NCBI RefSeq assembly: GCF_008365405.1
Contig: NZ_QOKV01000022.1
Location: 29,418-93,417, forward strand
Source of the DNA: Azospirillum brasilense
Lineage (GTDB): Bacteria > Pseudomonadota > Alphaproteobacteria > Azospirillales > Azospirillaceae
Direction: 5' to 3'
DNA: 64,000 nt
Numbering within the stretch: the first letter of the stretch is position 1; every line of letters begins with the position of its first letter. Positions 8,691 through 16,273 of the stretch are shown here, one piece after another. Below the pieces are notes generated by a model. It did no database searches and was not told the origin of the DNA. It saw nothing but the letters and a program-made list of their open reading frames with translations. Position numbers and translations under genes: made by a program.

Positions 8691-9644
8691 TCATCGCGCG
8701 GGCGCTGCGGTGTTTTGCTGCTTCTTGCGCAGCCGCTCGCGATGGGCGGTGTAGAGGCCGCTGGCGATGATGATCCCGGCGCCCAGGAAGGTCCAGTGGT
8801 CGGGCAGCGCTCCGAAGATCAGGAAGCCCAGCAGGGTGGACCAGACGATCTGCACGTAGGAGCAGGGGGCGAGCACCGACGCCTCGCCGAAGCGGTAGGC
8901 CTGGACCATCAGCCATTGCCCCATGGTGGAGACCAGCCCGATCAGGGCGCCCAACGCCACCTCCGTTCCGGTCGGCATGGCAAAGTTGAAGGGCAGCAGA
9001 ATGGTCAGTACGGCGAGGCCGGTCAGGGCGGTCCAGATCAGGGTGGTGGTGGGATGCTCCTGCCCGGTCATCTTGCGGGTGATGACCACGCCGGTCGCCC
9101 AGCTCATCGCCGACAGGATGGGGAAGATGGCCGCCGGCTGGAAGGCCGCCCCGCCGGGCCGGATGACGATCAGCACGCCGAGCAGCCCGACCAGGACCGC
9201 CGCCCAACGGCGCGGTCCGATCTTCTCGCCCAGCACCAGGATCGACAGCACCGTGACGAAGACGGGCGAGACGTAGCTGGTCGCCGCCGCCTCGGCCAGG
9301 GGCAGATAACGCATGCCCATGATGAAGAACAACGCCGACCCGAGCATCCCCAGAGCGCGCAGGACCTGCAGGCTGGGGCTGGCGGTCTTCATCACCGGCG
9401 GACCGCCGCGGATCATCAGCGGCAGCAGCAGCGTGGTGAAGCCGACGTAGCGCATCCAGCCGATCTCGATGGAGGGCAGCGTCTGGGCCAGATACTTCGC
9501 CGTCGCGTCGGAGCAGGAGAAGAAGAAGACCGCGGCGACGACCATCAGAATCCCGCGCACGGGATCGTCGCGGCGCTCGCGGCCGTAGGACGGCGCAGGC
9601 TGGGCGGCGGACACCCCTTCCGGGGAGCGGGAGCAGTCGGGCAT
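8691..9644 (-). CDS. EamA/RhaT-family (DMT) inner-membrane transporter
   Basis: 317 residues with about ten hydrophobic helices arranged as two EamA repeats, e.g. GILMVVAAVFFFSCSDATAKYL and the second-half PCSYVQIVWSTLLGFLIFG. DMT carriers move metabolites such as amino acids, sugars or sugar acids. Its promoter shares the candidate operator found before kdgK, so it may import or export the sugar acid used by the neighbouring pathway. The substrate is not recognisable from sequence. Confidence 0.85.
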   Translation of the reverse strand: MPDCSRSPEGVSAAQPAPSYGRERRDDPVRGILMVVAAVFFFSCSDATAKYLAQTLPSIEIGWMRYVGFTTLLLPLMIRGGPPVMKTASPSLQVLRALGMLGSALFFIMGMRYLPLAEAAATSYVSPVFVTVLSILVLGEKIGPRRWAAVLVGLLGVLIVIRPGGAAFQPAAIFPILSAMSWATGVVITRKMTGQEHPTTTLIWTALTGLAVLTILLPFNFAMPTGTEVALGALIGLVSTMGQWLMVQAYRFGEASVLAPCSYVQIVWSTLLGFLIFGALPDHWTFLGAGIIIASGLYTAHRERLRKKQQNTAAPAR

Positions 9645-9720
9645 GGCCGGAGGGCGCTTCCAGGCAGGAGGGCAGCAATCTGAAGGATGGCCCGGGTCTC
9701 GGCCCGGTTGACCGTCAGGT

Positions 9721-9733
9721 TACTGATATATCA
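9721..9733. promoter_or_regulatory. Candidate GntR operator in the EamA promoter region
   Basis: TACTGATATATCA contains the perfect 10-bp palindrome TGATATATCA (9724-9733) and lies about 80 bases upstream of the transporter start. It pairs with the near-identical site at 8632-8644. Confidence 0.5.
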
Positions 9734-9823
9734 TGCCTGGGAACAATGGTGCGGAGCGTCATGGCAGCCATACGGCCCGGCCCCACGGCCCGGCCCCGCG
9801 AATCCACAAGACGGGCCTGCAGT

Positions 9824-10297
9824 TCAGCCGTCGTCGCGGTCCGTGGCGACGGGGCCGCGCAGGGCCGAGGTGACGGCGGGCGCCGGGCGCAGCAGGGGCG
9901 TCGGCGGGGTGATCGGCAGATCCATCAGGCCGCGGCGGGCGGCGTTGCGCTCCAGCTCGTAATCGGGGTCGGGGAAGCGTTGCAGAAGCGTCTCATAGGT
10001 GTCGCGCGCCGCGGCGGGGCAGCCCAGGATGCGGAAGGCTTCCCCTTGCCGCAGCAGGGCACCGGCCTCCGTCCCGCGGTGGTAGGAGGCGAGGCTGGCC
10101 GCCACGGCAAACCAGCGGTCGTAGGCGGTCCATAGCGCTTCCACCGTCGGCCCCTCGCACCGCCCGGCCTCCACCGCCGCCTCCAGCGCCTGCCGGTAGG
10201 CGGTGTCTGGGGGCGGGGAGGTCATCGCGCAGCCGCCCGCCAGCAGGAGGACGCCCGCAAGGGCGGTTCCGGCAATCGCTTGTCTGTTGCGCGGCAT
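9824..10297 (-). CDS. Small TPR-like lipoprotein of unknown function
   Basis: 157 residues. The signal peptide TALAGVLLLAGGC ends in a lipobox cysteine at about residue 23. The mature part has a helical segment reminiscent of a tetratricopeptide repeat (GTEAGALLRQGEAFRILGCPAAARDTYETLLQRFPD). It could be a small assembly or scaffold lipoprotein. Function unknown. It is divergent from regulator copy 1. Confidence 0.7.
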   Translation of the reverse strand: MPRNRQAIAGTALAGVLLLAGGCAMTSPPPDTAYRQALEAAVEAGRCEGPTVEALWTAYDRWFAVAASLASYHRGTEAGALLRQGEAFRILGCPAAARDTYETLLQRFPDPDYELERNAARRGLMDLPITPPTPLLRPAPAVTSALRGPVATDRDDG

Positions 10298-10652
10298 CGG
10301 TTCCTCTCCCCCGTTCGCATCCTCTCGCCACCAGTGAAATACAGTCGGATTAAAGCCCGGTTCAAGCCGGAGCGAGGTGGGCTGGGGAGGTACGGCGTTG
10401 CGGGCAACTCGGGAGGAAAATGCTTCGAATTTCGAGGCAAAGAGCAGCCAAGAATCTACGCCTTAACGGATATTAAAAGTCATATAAAAGCGGGCCGTAA
10501 CATTATCCCTTGAGGTAAGCCGAATGGTTGACTCGCGGTACAGGAAGGCTATTACCTGAGGGTGTGAGAAAATAAAGCACTCGGAATTAAGGAAAATTTT
10601 AAGTGCCTTGTCCTCCCGCCCTCTAGTTGAAACCCCTGTTGCGGAGAATCCC
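10298..10652. promoter_or_regulatory. AT-rich intergenic region upstream of regulator copy 1
   Basis: 355 bases without a credible gene. The part from about 10430 to 10620 is strikingly AT-rich for this DNA, with runs such as ATATTAAAAGTCATATAAAAG and GGAAAATTTTAAGTGCC. It should hold the promoters of the lipoprotein gene (leftward) and of regulator copy 1 (rightward). The CCGG-centred motif found before other flagellar operons is not present here in clear form. The last bases, GCGGAGAA(T)CCC, match those preceding copy 2. Confidence 0.5.
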
Positions 10653-11447
10653 ATGCGCGCTGTCCTGGTTGAACCGAACCCCCTGATCGCCGACGCGCTC
10701 GGCCGTCAGCTCGGCATGGGGAAGATCCGCTACGATCGCCAGGACTGGGCCGGGCTGGAGGAGCTTCTGCGGGAGCAGGGCGCGGACGGGCTGGGCTACG
10801 ACGCCATCGTTCTGGGCGGCGTCGATGACCCGGCGCGTTGCGTGGCGGCGCTGCGGGCGCATCAGGTCGGGGCGGCGATCCTCTGCCTGCTCGACCGGCG
10901 CTGCGTGACGACGACGGTGGAGCTGCTGCACGCCGGGGCCGACGACGTGCTGGTCAAGCCGGTGGTCAGCGCCGAGGTGCGGGCGCGCATTGAGGTGGCG
11001 CGGCGGCGCTCGCGCGGCCTGCTGAGCAACGCGGTGCGGGTGGGCCGGCTGACGGTGTTCCTCGACGGGCGCGATCCGGACGTCGATGGCGAGCGGCTGC
11101 GGCTGAGCCAGCGCGAGCACGCCATCCTCGGCGTCCTGGCCGCCCATCACCGCCGCGTCGTGTCCAAGGAGCACATCTACGACGAGGTCTACGGCCTGTC
11201 CGGCGCCGACCCGCTGGACAAGGTCATCGACGTCTACATCTGCAAGCTGCGCAAGAAGATCGCCGAAGCCACCGGCGGCGCCCGCTACATCGAGACCGTC
11301 TACGGCCGCGGCTACAAGTTCGAGGCCCCGCCCGAGCATGAAGAGGCCGCTCCGGTCGCCGCACCCGCCACCGCCGCCCGCCGCTTCCCGGCCATCCCCT
11401 TCGCCGCGTCCGGCCTGCACCCCGGCTGTCTCGTCGCCGCCGAGTGA
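10653..11447 (+). CDS. Atypical OmpR-family response regulator, copy 1, probable flagellar master regulator
   Basis: 264 residues: receiver-like domain about 1-115, winged helix about 130-225, then a private tail. The start aligns with CtrA-type regulators, but the acidic pocket reads EPN instead of EDD and the phospho-acceptor aspartate is Gly55 (in AIVLGGV). The lysine of VLVKPV remains. It is therefore unlikely to be switched by normal phosphorylation, as in the Rem/FtcR flagellar regulators of rhizobia and Brucella. Residues 1-230 are identical to the copy at 53061-53840; only the C-terminal tails differ. It lies directly upstream of the flagellin gene and points into the cluster. Confidence 0.9.
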   Translation: MRAVLVEPNPLIADALGRQLGMGKIRYDRQDWAGLEELLREQGADGLGYDAIVLGGVDDPARCVAALRAHQVGAAILCLLDRRCVTTTVELLHAGADDVLVKPVVSAEVRARIEVARRRSRGLLSNAVRVGRLTVFLDGRDPDVDGERLRLSQREHAILGVLAAHHRRVVSKEHIYDEVYGLSGADPLDKVIDVYICKLRKKIAEATGGARYIETVYGRGYKFEAPPEHEEAAPVAAPATAARRFPAIPFAASGLHPGCLVAAE

Positions 11448-11456
11448 CGGCGCCTT

Positions 11457-11624
11457 ACTTTCAAAGTCCCGCCTTACGCTCCGCTTCCGACATTTTGCCC
11501 CCAACACTTTGAAAGACGCCATGGCCGCGGCCCTCCGGAGGACGGCGGCTGAGCCGCTTTGCGCGGTCGCCGCATTTTTATAAAATACGCGATTACTTTT
11601 AAAAGATGCCCATCGTTGAAAGAC
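11457..11624. repeat. Reiterated CTTT-N-AAAG elements in the flagellin leader region
   Basis: Four related elements occur in the 339-base gap before the flagellin gene: ACTTTCAAAGT at 11457, ACTTTGAAAGACGCC at 11506, ACTTTTAAAAGATGCCC at 11595 and GTTGAAAGACGAATG at about 11615. The third contains the perfect palindrome CTTTTAAAAG (11596-11605). They may be binding sites for the adjacent regulator. There is no coding potential in the gap. Confidence 0.5.
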
Positions 11625-11653
11625 GAATGCGTCACCCTGGAAATGCTGCGGTT

Positions 11654-11671
11654 TTTTACTCCGGTTTAAAC
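11654..11671. promoter_or_regulatory. CCGG-centred AT-rich motif before the flagellin gene
   Basis: TTTTACTCCGGTTTAAAC lies 115 bases before the flagellin start. Related sequences occur at 22646-22665, 25094-25111, 47328-47346 and 53993-54011. It is a candidate regulator-binding or promoter element. Confidence 0.55.
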
Positions 11672-11786
11672 GGGGTCGGTCACAGTCGAATGGTCGGTTG
11701 CGCGCCCATAAAACCAAGTGGGAAGGCCCGCGCAGCCCGGCCCCAGCGTCAGAAAGGCGCTCTGCATCTCGCGAATGGAGATACAC

Positions 11787-13031
11787 ATGGCCTCGATCAT
11801 GACCAACACCTCGGCAATGACCGCGCTGCAGACGCTGCGCCGCGTGACCGACGATCTGGCGACCACCCAGGATCGCATCTCGACCGGTCTCAAGGTCAAC
11901 AACGCCAAGGACAACGCCGCCTACTGGTCGATCGCCACGACCATGCGCGCCGACGTCGCCGGCTTCAAGGCGGTGAAGGAATCGCTGGAGCTGGGCTCGG
12001 GCACGACCAACACCGCGTCGGTGGCGTCCAAGAACATCGTCGAGAACCTGCAGACGCTGAAGGCCCGCGTCATCGCCGGCCAGACCAACGGCGTCGACAA
12101 GTCGCTGATCCAGAACGACATCGACCAGCTCGTCAAGCTGGTGAAGGGTGCTGCCGCCGACGCCTCCTTCAACGGCGACAACCTGCTGCGCATCACCTAC
12201 TCCAACGACGGAACGGCCAAGGACCAGAACGTCGACATCCTGGCGTCGCTGAGCCGCAGCGCCGGCACGGTCGATCCGAGCTACATCAGCTTCCAGCGCC
12301 AGGACATGCAGGTCTCCTCGATCGTCGGCAAGGCCACGATCGAGCAGCAGGTGGACTCCACCAACGACCTGAAGGCCAGCGTCGGCATCGCCATCGGTGC
12401 GCCGGACACCACCTTCATCGACGGCCAGAACCTGGGCCTGGGCAACCTGACCCTGAACGTCACCAACGAGGCGGGCACCAAGACCGCCGTGACGGTGGAC
12501 CTGTCGGGCATCGACTACACCACGGATCTGGCGACCACCCAGGGCCTGATCGAGACCGCGGTCAACGCGGCCCTGACCACGGCCGGCGGCGACTTCCAGG
12601 TGGCCTTCAACGGCGACAAGCTGGAATTCACCGACCAGGACCTGAACACCGACGGCAACTTCACCGCCAAGGTGGACAGCCTGTGGGTCGGCTCGAAGGA
12701 AAGTGACGCCTTCGGCGGCTTGGCCGACCTGACGCAGATCGACGTGACCTCCAACGCCACCAAGTCGCTCGAGGTCATCAACGGCCTGCTCGACAAGGCC
12801 ATCGGCAAGGCCGCGGTGATCGGTTCCATCGAGAACCGCGTGTCGGTGCAGAACGACTTCGTGTCGAAGCTGACCGACTCGATGAACAAGGGCATCGGCT
12901 CCCTGGTGGACGCCGACATGAACGAGGAATCGAGCCGCCTGCAGGCCCTCCAGGTTCAGCAGCAGCTCGCCACCCAGGCGCTGTCGATCGCCAACCAGGG
13001 TCCGCAGAACATTCTCTCGCTGTTCCGCTAA
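11787..13031 (+). CDS. Flagellin, lateral (Laf1-like)
   Basis: 414 residues. The conserved N-terminal D0/D1 region (MTNTSAMTALQTLRRV, then DRISTGLKVNNAKDNAAYWSIA) and C-terminal D1/D0 region (SRLQALQVQQQLATQALSIA, ending NILSLFR) flank a variable centre rich in Asp, Thr and Asn. It is the filament subunit, exported by the apparatus encoded in this window. The modest length and the flaF-flbT genes just downstream fit the lateral flagellin of Azospirillum. It has its own promoter and a strong terminator at 13040, consistent with very high expression. The ATG at 11787 follows a GGAG ribosome site. Confidence 0.93.
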   Translation: MASIMTNTSAMTALQTLRRVTDDLATTQDRISTGLKVNNAKDNAAYWSIATTMRADVAGFKAVKESLELGSGTTNTASVASKNIVENLQTLKARVIAGQTNGVDKSLIQNDIDQLVKLVKGAAADASFNGDNLLRITYSNDGTAKDQNVDILASLSRSAGTVDPSYISFQRQDMQVSSIVGKATIEQQVDSTNDLKASVGIAIGAPDTTFIDGQNLGLGNLTLNVTNEAGTKTAVTVDLSGIDYTTDLATTQGLIETAVNAALTTAGGDFQVAFNGDKLEFTDQDLNTDGNFTAKVDSLWVGSKESDAFGGLADLTQIDVTSNATKSLEVINGLLDKAIGKAAVIGSIENRVSVQNDFVSKLTDSMNKGIGSLVDADMNEESSRLQALQVQQQLATQALSIANQGPQNILSLFR

Positions 13032-13039
13032 CCCGGTCC

Positions 13040-13079
13040 GGCCGGCGTCCCGCTCCCGACGGGGCGCCGGCCATTTTTT
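13040..13079 (+). terminator. Strong intrinsic terminator of the flagellin gene
   Basis: GGCCGGCGTCCCG (13040-13052) pairs with CGGGGCGCCGGCC (13060-13072) around a 7-base loop and is followed by ATTTTTT. It begins nine bases after the flagellin stop. Confidence 0.88.
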
Positions 13080-13141
13080 CGTCTCACATCCAGTCCCAGC
13101 CCCATTCCGGCGCCCCCGTGCGCGTTGCATAAGGTGCGACC

Positions 13142-13534
13142 ATGAGCATCGCCGCCTACCAGCAGACGATGGCCGAGTGCGAAGACCCGCGCCGCATCGA
13201 ATATCTGGTCTTCCTCCGCATCACCCTGGATCTGGAGGCCAACCGCGACGCCGGCTGGCGGTCGGCGGCGCTGAAGGACGCGCTGTGGCGCAACCTGGAA
13301 CTCTGGAACACGCTGCGCGCCGACCTGCTGGAGGACGGCAACGCGCTGCCCGAGGCGCTGCGCGCCGGGCTGGTCTCGCTGTCCTTCTCGGTGGCCCGCC
13401 AGACGACCCAGGTGTTGCGCGGCGAGGCCGACGCGGGTGTCCTGATCGACATCAACCGGTCGGTCATGCGCGGCCTGCAAGGCGTGGCCCGCACGGAGGC
13501 TCCCGCTCCGATGGAGGCGTCCTATGGCGCTTAA
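13142..13534 (+). CDS. flaF: FlaF, flagellin synthesis regulator
   Basis: 130 residues, near the usual length of FlaF, starting MSIAAYQQTMAECEDPRRIE and containing ALWRNLELWNTLRADL. FlaF is a helical cytoplasmic protein that in alphaproteobacteria promotes flagellin translation or assembly, opposing FlbT. The gene follows the flagellin terminator and overlaps flbT by 11 bases. Confidence 0.88.
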   Translation: MSIAAYQQTMAECEDPRRIEYLVFLRITLDLEANRDAGWRSAALKDALWRNLELWNTLRADLLEDGNALPEALRAGLVSLSFSVARQTTQVLRGEADAGVLIDINRSVMRGLQGVARTEAPAPMEASYGA

Positions 13535-13961
13535 GCTCCGCCTCAAGCCCTGCGAGCGCGTGGTCATCAATGGCTGCGTCGTGCAGAACGAGAACCGCCG
13601 CTACACCCTGACCGTCAGCAACTTCGCCCAGATCATCCGCGGCAGCGACATCATGCAGGAGGACGAGGCCGACACGCCGGTCCGCCGCGCCTATTTCGTG
13701 ATCCAGAGCATGCTTCTGGACCCCCAGGCCGCGGAGGAGTACGGCAGCGTCGTCGCCGGCATGATGGCCAAGCTCTACACCGCCTTCATGCATCCGGAGA
13801 TGCAGGACCGCATCATGCAGGCGATGCGCAACGTCAGCGACCGCGACTACTACAAGGCGCTGGCCTGCCTGCGGCCGGTGATGGCCTACGAGGACGGGCT
13901 GCTGAACGCGCAGCGCCCCCCGCGGGACGAGCGCGCCCCCGAGACTCGCGTGGAGGCGTGA
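13524..13961 (+). CDS. flbT: FlbT, post-transcriptional repressor of flagellin
   Basis: 145 residues with the family start MALKLRLKPCERVVINGCVV and conserved DIMQEDEADTPVRRAYFVIQSM. FlbT binds the flagellin mRNA leader in Caulobacter and delays translation until the hook is complete. The flagellin gene here has an untranslated leader that could be its target. It is translationally coupled to flaF. Confidence 0.9.
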   Translation: MALKLRLKPCERVVINGCVVQNENRRYTLTVSNFAQIIRGSDIMQEDEADTPVRRAYFVIQSMLLDPQAAEEYGSVVAGMMAKLYTAFMHPEMQDRIMQAMRNVSDRDYYKALACLRPVMAYEDGLLNAQRPPRDERAPETRVEA

Positions 13962-13966
13962 CCGCC

Positions 13967-14344
13967 ATGCCCGCACCCATCCAGGGGCTGACCGGCGGCG
14001 TGTCCGGCGTCAACGGCGAGCGCGGCACCGCCAGCGCCGACCTGATCGCCGAAGCCCGCCAGCGCCAGGCCGACCGCTTGCGCGCCGCCCAGGTCGAAGC
14101 CGTCAAGGCCACCGAGGTGGTCGAGGAAACCCGCGCGCCGGCGGAATCCGACAACGGCCGCCGGCCCGACCCCATCCCGCCCTACCGGGTCAACCTCGAC
14201 CCCGGCACGGGCCGCCTGTCCACCGAGGTGCTCGACACCCACACCGGTGAGGTGATCCTGCGCATCCCGCCCTCCTACGCCGATCCGGCGGAGGACGCGG
14301 CGGAGGAGAGCGGGCGGCCGAAGGCCCCGGAGGTGACGGCATGA
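13967..14344 (+). CDS. FlaG-like small flagellar protein
   Basis: 125 residues from the ATG at 13967, chosen because GGAGG at 13952-13956 is at proper distance; an in-frame GTG at 13958 is too close. The segment NLDPGTGRLSTEVLDTHTGEVILRIPP resembles the FlaG core in which a conserved TGEV-x-x-x-IPP stretch follows a beta strand. FlaG proteins influence filament length. The assignment rests on this short region and on position between flbT and the DUF1217 gene. Confidence 0.55.
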   Translation: MPAPIQGLTGGVSGVNGERGTASADLIAEARQRQADRLRAAQVEAVKATEVVEETRAPAESDNGRRPDPIPPYRVNLDPGTGRLSTEVLDTHTGEVILRIPPSYADPAEDAAEESGRPKAPEVTA

Positions 14345-15135
14345 GCACGCTCCAGGATTATCGCCAGATCGTCCGCAATCAGGACCGCTACGACGCGATG
14401 ATCCGCTCGCGCCCCGACGTGAAGCGCAACATCGCCTATTTCGAGGCCAACATCGGCAAGATCTCCAGTGCCGAGGAGTTGCTGAAGGACGACAAGCTCT
14501 ACCGCTTCGTCATGGTGGCCTTCGACCTGGAAAGCCAGACCTACGCGCGCGCCCTCATCCGCAAGGTGCTGGACCAGGGGGTGAAGGACCCGGAGGCGTT
14601 GGCCAACCGCATGAACGACGCCAAGTTCAAGGAGATGGCCACCGTCCTGTCCTTCAAGGAGACGGGGGGCGCCACGCTGAAGGAGCCGGCGATCGTCAAG
14701 GCCATCGTCGACCGCTACGTCGACGTGTCGCTGGAGGTGAAGGCGGAGGAGAGCAATCCGGCAGTCCGTCTGGCGCTCTACTTCGACCGCAAGGCGCCGC
14801 GCATCACCAACTGGTACCAGGTGATGGCCGACCGCGCGCTCCAGAAGGTGGTCTTCACCGCGCTCGACATTCCCGAGCAGTCGGCGCTGGGCGACCTCGA
14901 CCGGCTGGTCGACAAGCTGAAGAAGCGCTTCGACATCGCCGACTTCAAGGACCCGGCCAAGCTCGGGAAGTTCCTGGACCGCTTCTCGGCCATGTACGAC
15001 CTGAAGAACGGCGGGCCCGCGGGAGCCTCCACAAACCTCCCTTACATCGGGCCGATCAACAGCCGCGGACGCTCCTCGATCATCGCCATCGACCCGTCCA
15101 TCACCATGTCGCTGCTGAACTTCCCGCGCTTCTGA
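14341..15135 (+). CDS. DUF1217-family flagellar protein
   Basis: 264 residues, almost all helical, matching DUF1217 proteins found in alphaproteobacterial flagellar clusters: YRQIVRNQDRYDAMIRSRPDVKRNI at the start, then repeated lysine- and aspartate-rich helices such as LVDKLKKRFDIADFKDPAKLGKFLDRF. Its biochemical role is unknown. The start overlaps the FlaG-like stop by four bases. Confidence 0.8.
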   Translation: MSTLQDYRQIVRNQDRYDAMIRSRPDVKRNIAYFEANIGKISSAEELLKDDKLYRFVMVAFDLESQTYARALIRKVLDQGVKDPEALANRMNDAKFKEMATVLSFKETGGATLKEPAIVKAIVDRYVDVSLEVKAEESNPAVRLALYFDRKAPRITNWYQVMADRALQKVVFTALDIPEQSALGDLDRLVDKLKKRFDIADFKDPAKLGKFLDRFSAMYDLKNGGPAGASTNLPYIGPINSRGRSSIIAIDPSITMSLLNFPRF

Positions 15136-15175
15136 GCGGCGGAGTTCCGGCAGGCCGAATTCCGGGAGATTGGCT

Positions 15176-16258
15176 GTGCAGCCGAGCCGACAGGCCAGGC
15201 CGCCGGGTGCGTGGCCGCACGTCGTGGCCCTGCTGCCCGGCCCGGACGACCGGGACGAGGACACCGCCCGCGACTCCCTTCATATCCTGCCGATGACCAT
15301 CCTGCCGCTGGAGACTCCGGGCCTGCGCCGGGCGCGGCTGATCAAGAACGTCCGGCTCCAGACGGTGGTGGAGCTGTTCAACGACGTCCACGCCGGCAGC
15401 GGGCAGGTGATGCCCAGCCAGCTGCCGCTGCATTTCGGCAACCGCTCGCCCGAGCTGGACCGCGACCTGCTGATGATCGGGCAGATCGCCCAGGCCGCCA
15501 GCTTCGACGTCTATTCCCTGCGCATCGAGCTGCGGCGCCTGAAGATCGCGGTGGACGAGCACGCGGCGCTCCGCCTGTCGCAGCGCCGCAAGGACCAGCT
15601 CACCCGCTACATGCGCGTCTTCACCCGGCCGCTGATCGAAAGCGTCTACGGCAGCGACGACGTGCAGGTGCAGAATGTCGAGGACCTGATCCGCCTGTTC
15701 GCCGAACCCGATCTGGCGGAGGTGCGGCGCCGGCTGACCATGATGGCCGACCGGCTGGACATCGCCATGGCCGACATCCCGGCCTTCCTGGAGGAGTACG
15801 GCGACATCTTCCTGTCGCTGGCCTATTTCAAGCAGTGCCTGGACGAGATCGTGCCCGACGTGCAGGCCTTCCTGGCCTGGATGGACGCGGTGCGCGGCTT
15901 CAGCGAGGTCCGCCGCGACGCCCGCCACGCCCGGATGCTCGACGAGGTGGGTCGCGACCTGACGGAGATCGCCGCTTCGATCACCGGGCGGTTCGAGAGC
16001 TTCGACAACCGCTCCAAGGATTTCTGGCGCAACATCAACGCCCAAAGCTTCCGCAGCATCCGCGACCTGATCACCAATCATCACGTCACCATCGGCGGCG
16101 TGCTGTGCGGGCTGGCGGTGAAGATGGCGCTGTGGAAGGCCCGTTTTTCCAGTGGCGGCGGCCCGGTGCGCCGGCTGGAGTTCATCCGCTCCGAGATTCT
16201 GCCGGGCCTGTCCCACATCCGCTCCCTGGAACGCTCGGCGCGGAGCGGAGGGCGGTAG
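15176..16258 (+). CDS. Unknown helical protein of the flagellin block
   Basis: 360 residues from the GTG at 15176, preferred because GGGAG at 15164-15168 lies seven bases ahead. An ATG at 15293 would begin at MTILPLETPGLRRARLIKNV and is also possible. The protein is soluble and mostly helical, with no signal peptide or recognised domain. A repeated LTMMADRLDIAMADIPAFLEEYGDIFLSLAYFK region may form helical hairpins. It closes the flagellin-flaF-flbT-DUF1217 string in the same orientation, so a flagellar role is likely but unproven. Confidence 0.75.
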   Translation: MQPSRQARPPGAWPHVVALLPGPDDRDEDTARDSLHILPMTILPLETPGLRRARLIKNVRLQTVVELFNDVHAGSGQVMPSQLPLHFGNRSPELDRDLLMIGQIAQAASFDVYSLRIELRRLKIAVDEHAALRLSQRRKDQLTRYMRVFTRPLIESVYGSDDVQVQNVEDLIRLFAEPDLAEVRRRLTMMADRLDIAMADIPAFLEEYGDIFLSLAYFKQCLDEIVPDVQAFLAWMDAVRGFSEVRRDARHARMLDEVGRDLTEIAASITGRFESFDNRSKDFWRNINAQSFRSIRDLITNHHVTIGGVLCGLAVKMALWKARFSSGGGPVRRLEFIRSEILPGLSHIRSLERSARSGGR

Positions 16259-16273
16259 GCCCCCCAATCTCTC

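Noticed and set aside
11690..11712. A sigma-54 promoter before the flagellin gene (TGG...TTGC near 11691-11702)
   Set aside because: GG and GC are too close together; the required 10-base spacing is not met, and no better match was found in the gap.
10623..13130. An 835-codon open frame on the minus strand across regulator copy 1 and flagellin
   Set aside because: It is the antisense of well-supported genes; its composition is a by-product of high GC at codon position 3. The same applies to long antisense frames over flhA (24707-27283), flhB (27228-29171), napA (38490-40958) and fliF (47384-48994).
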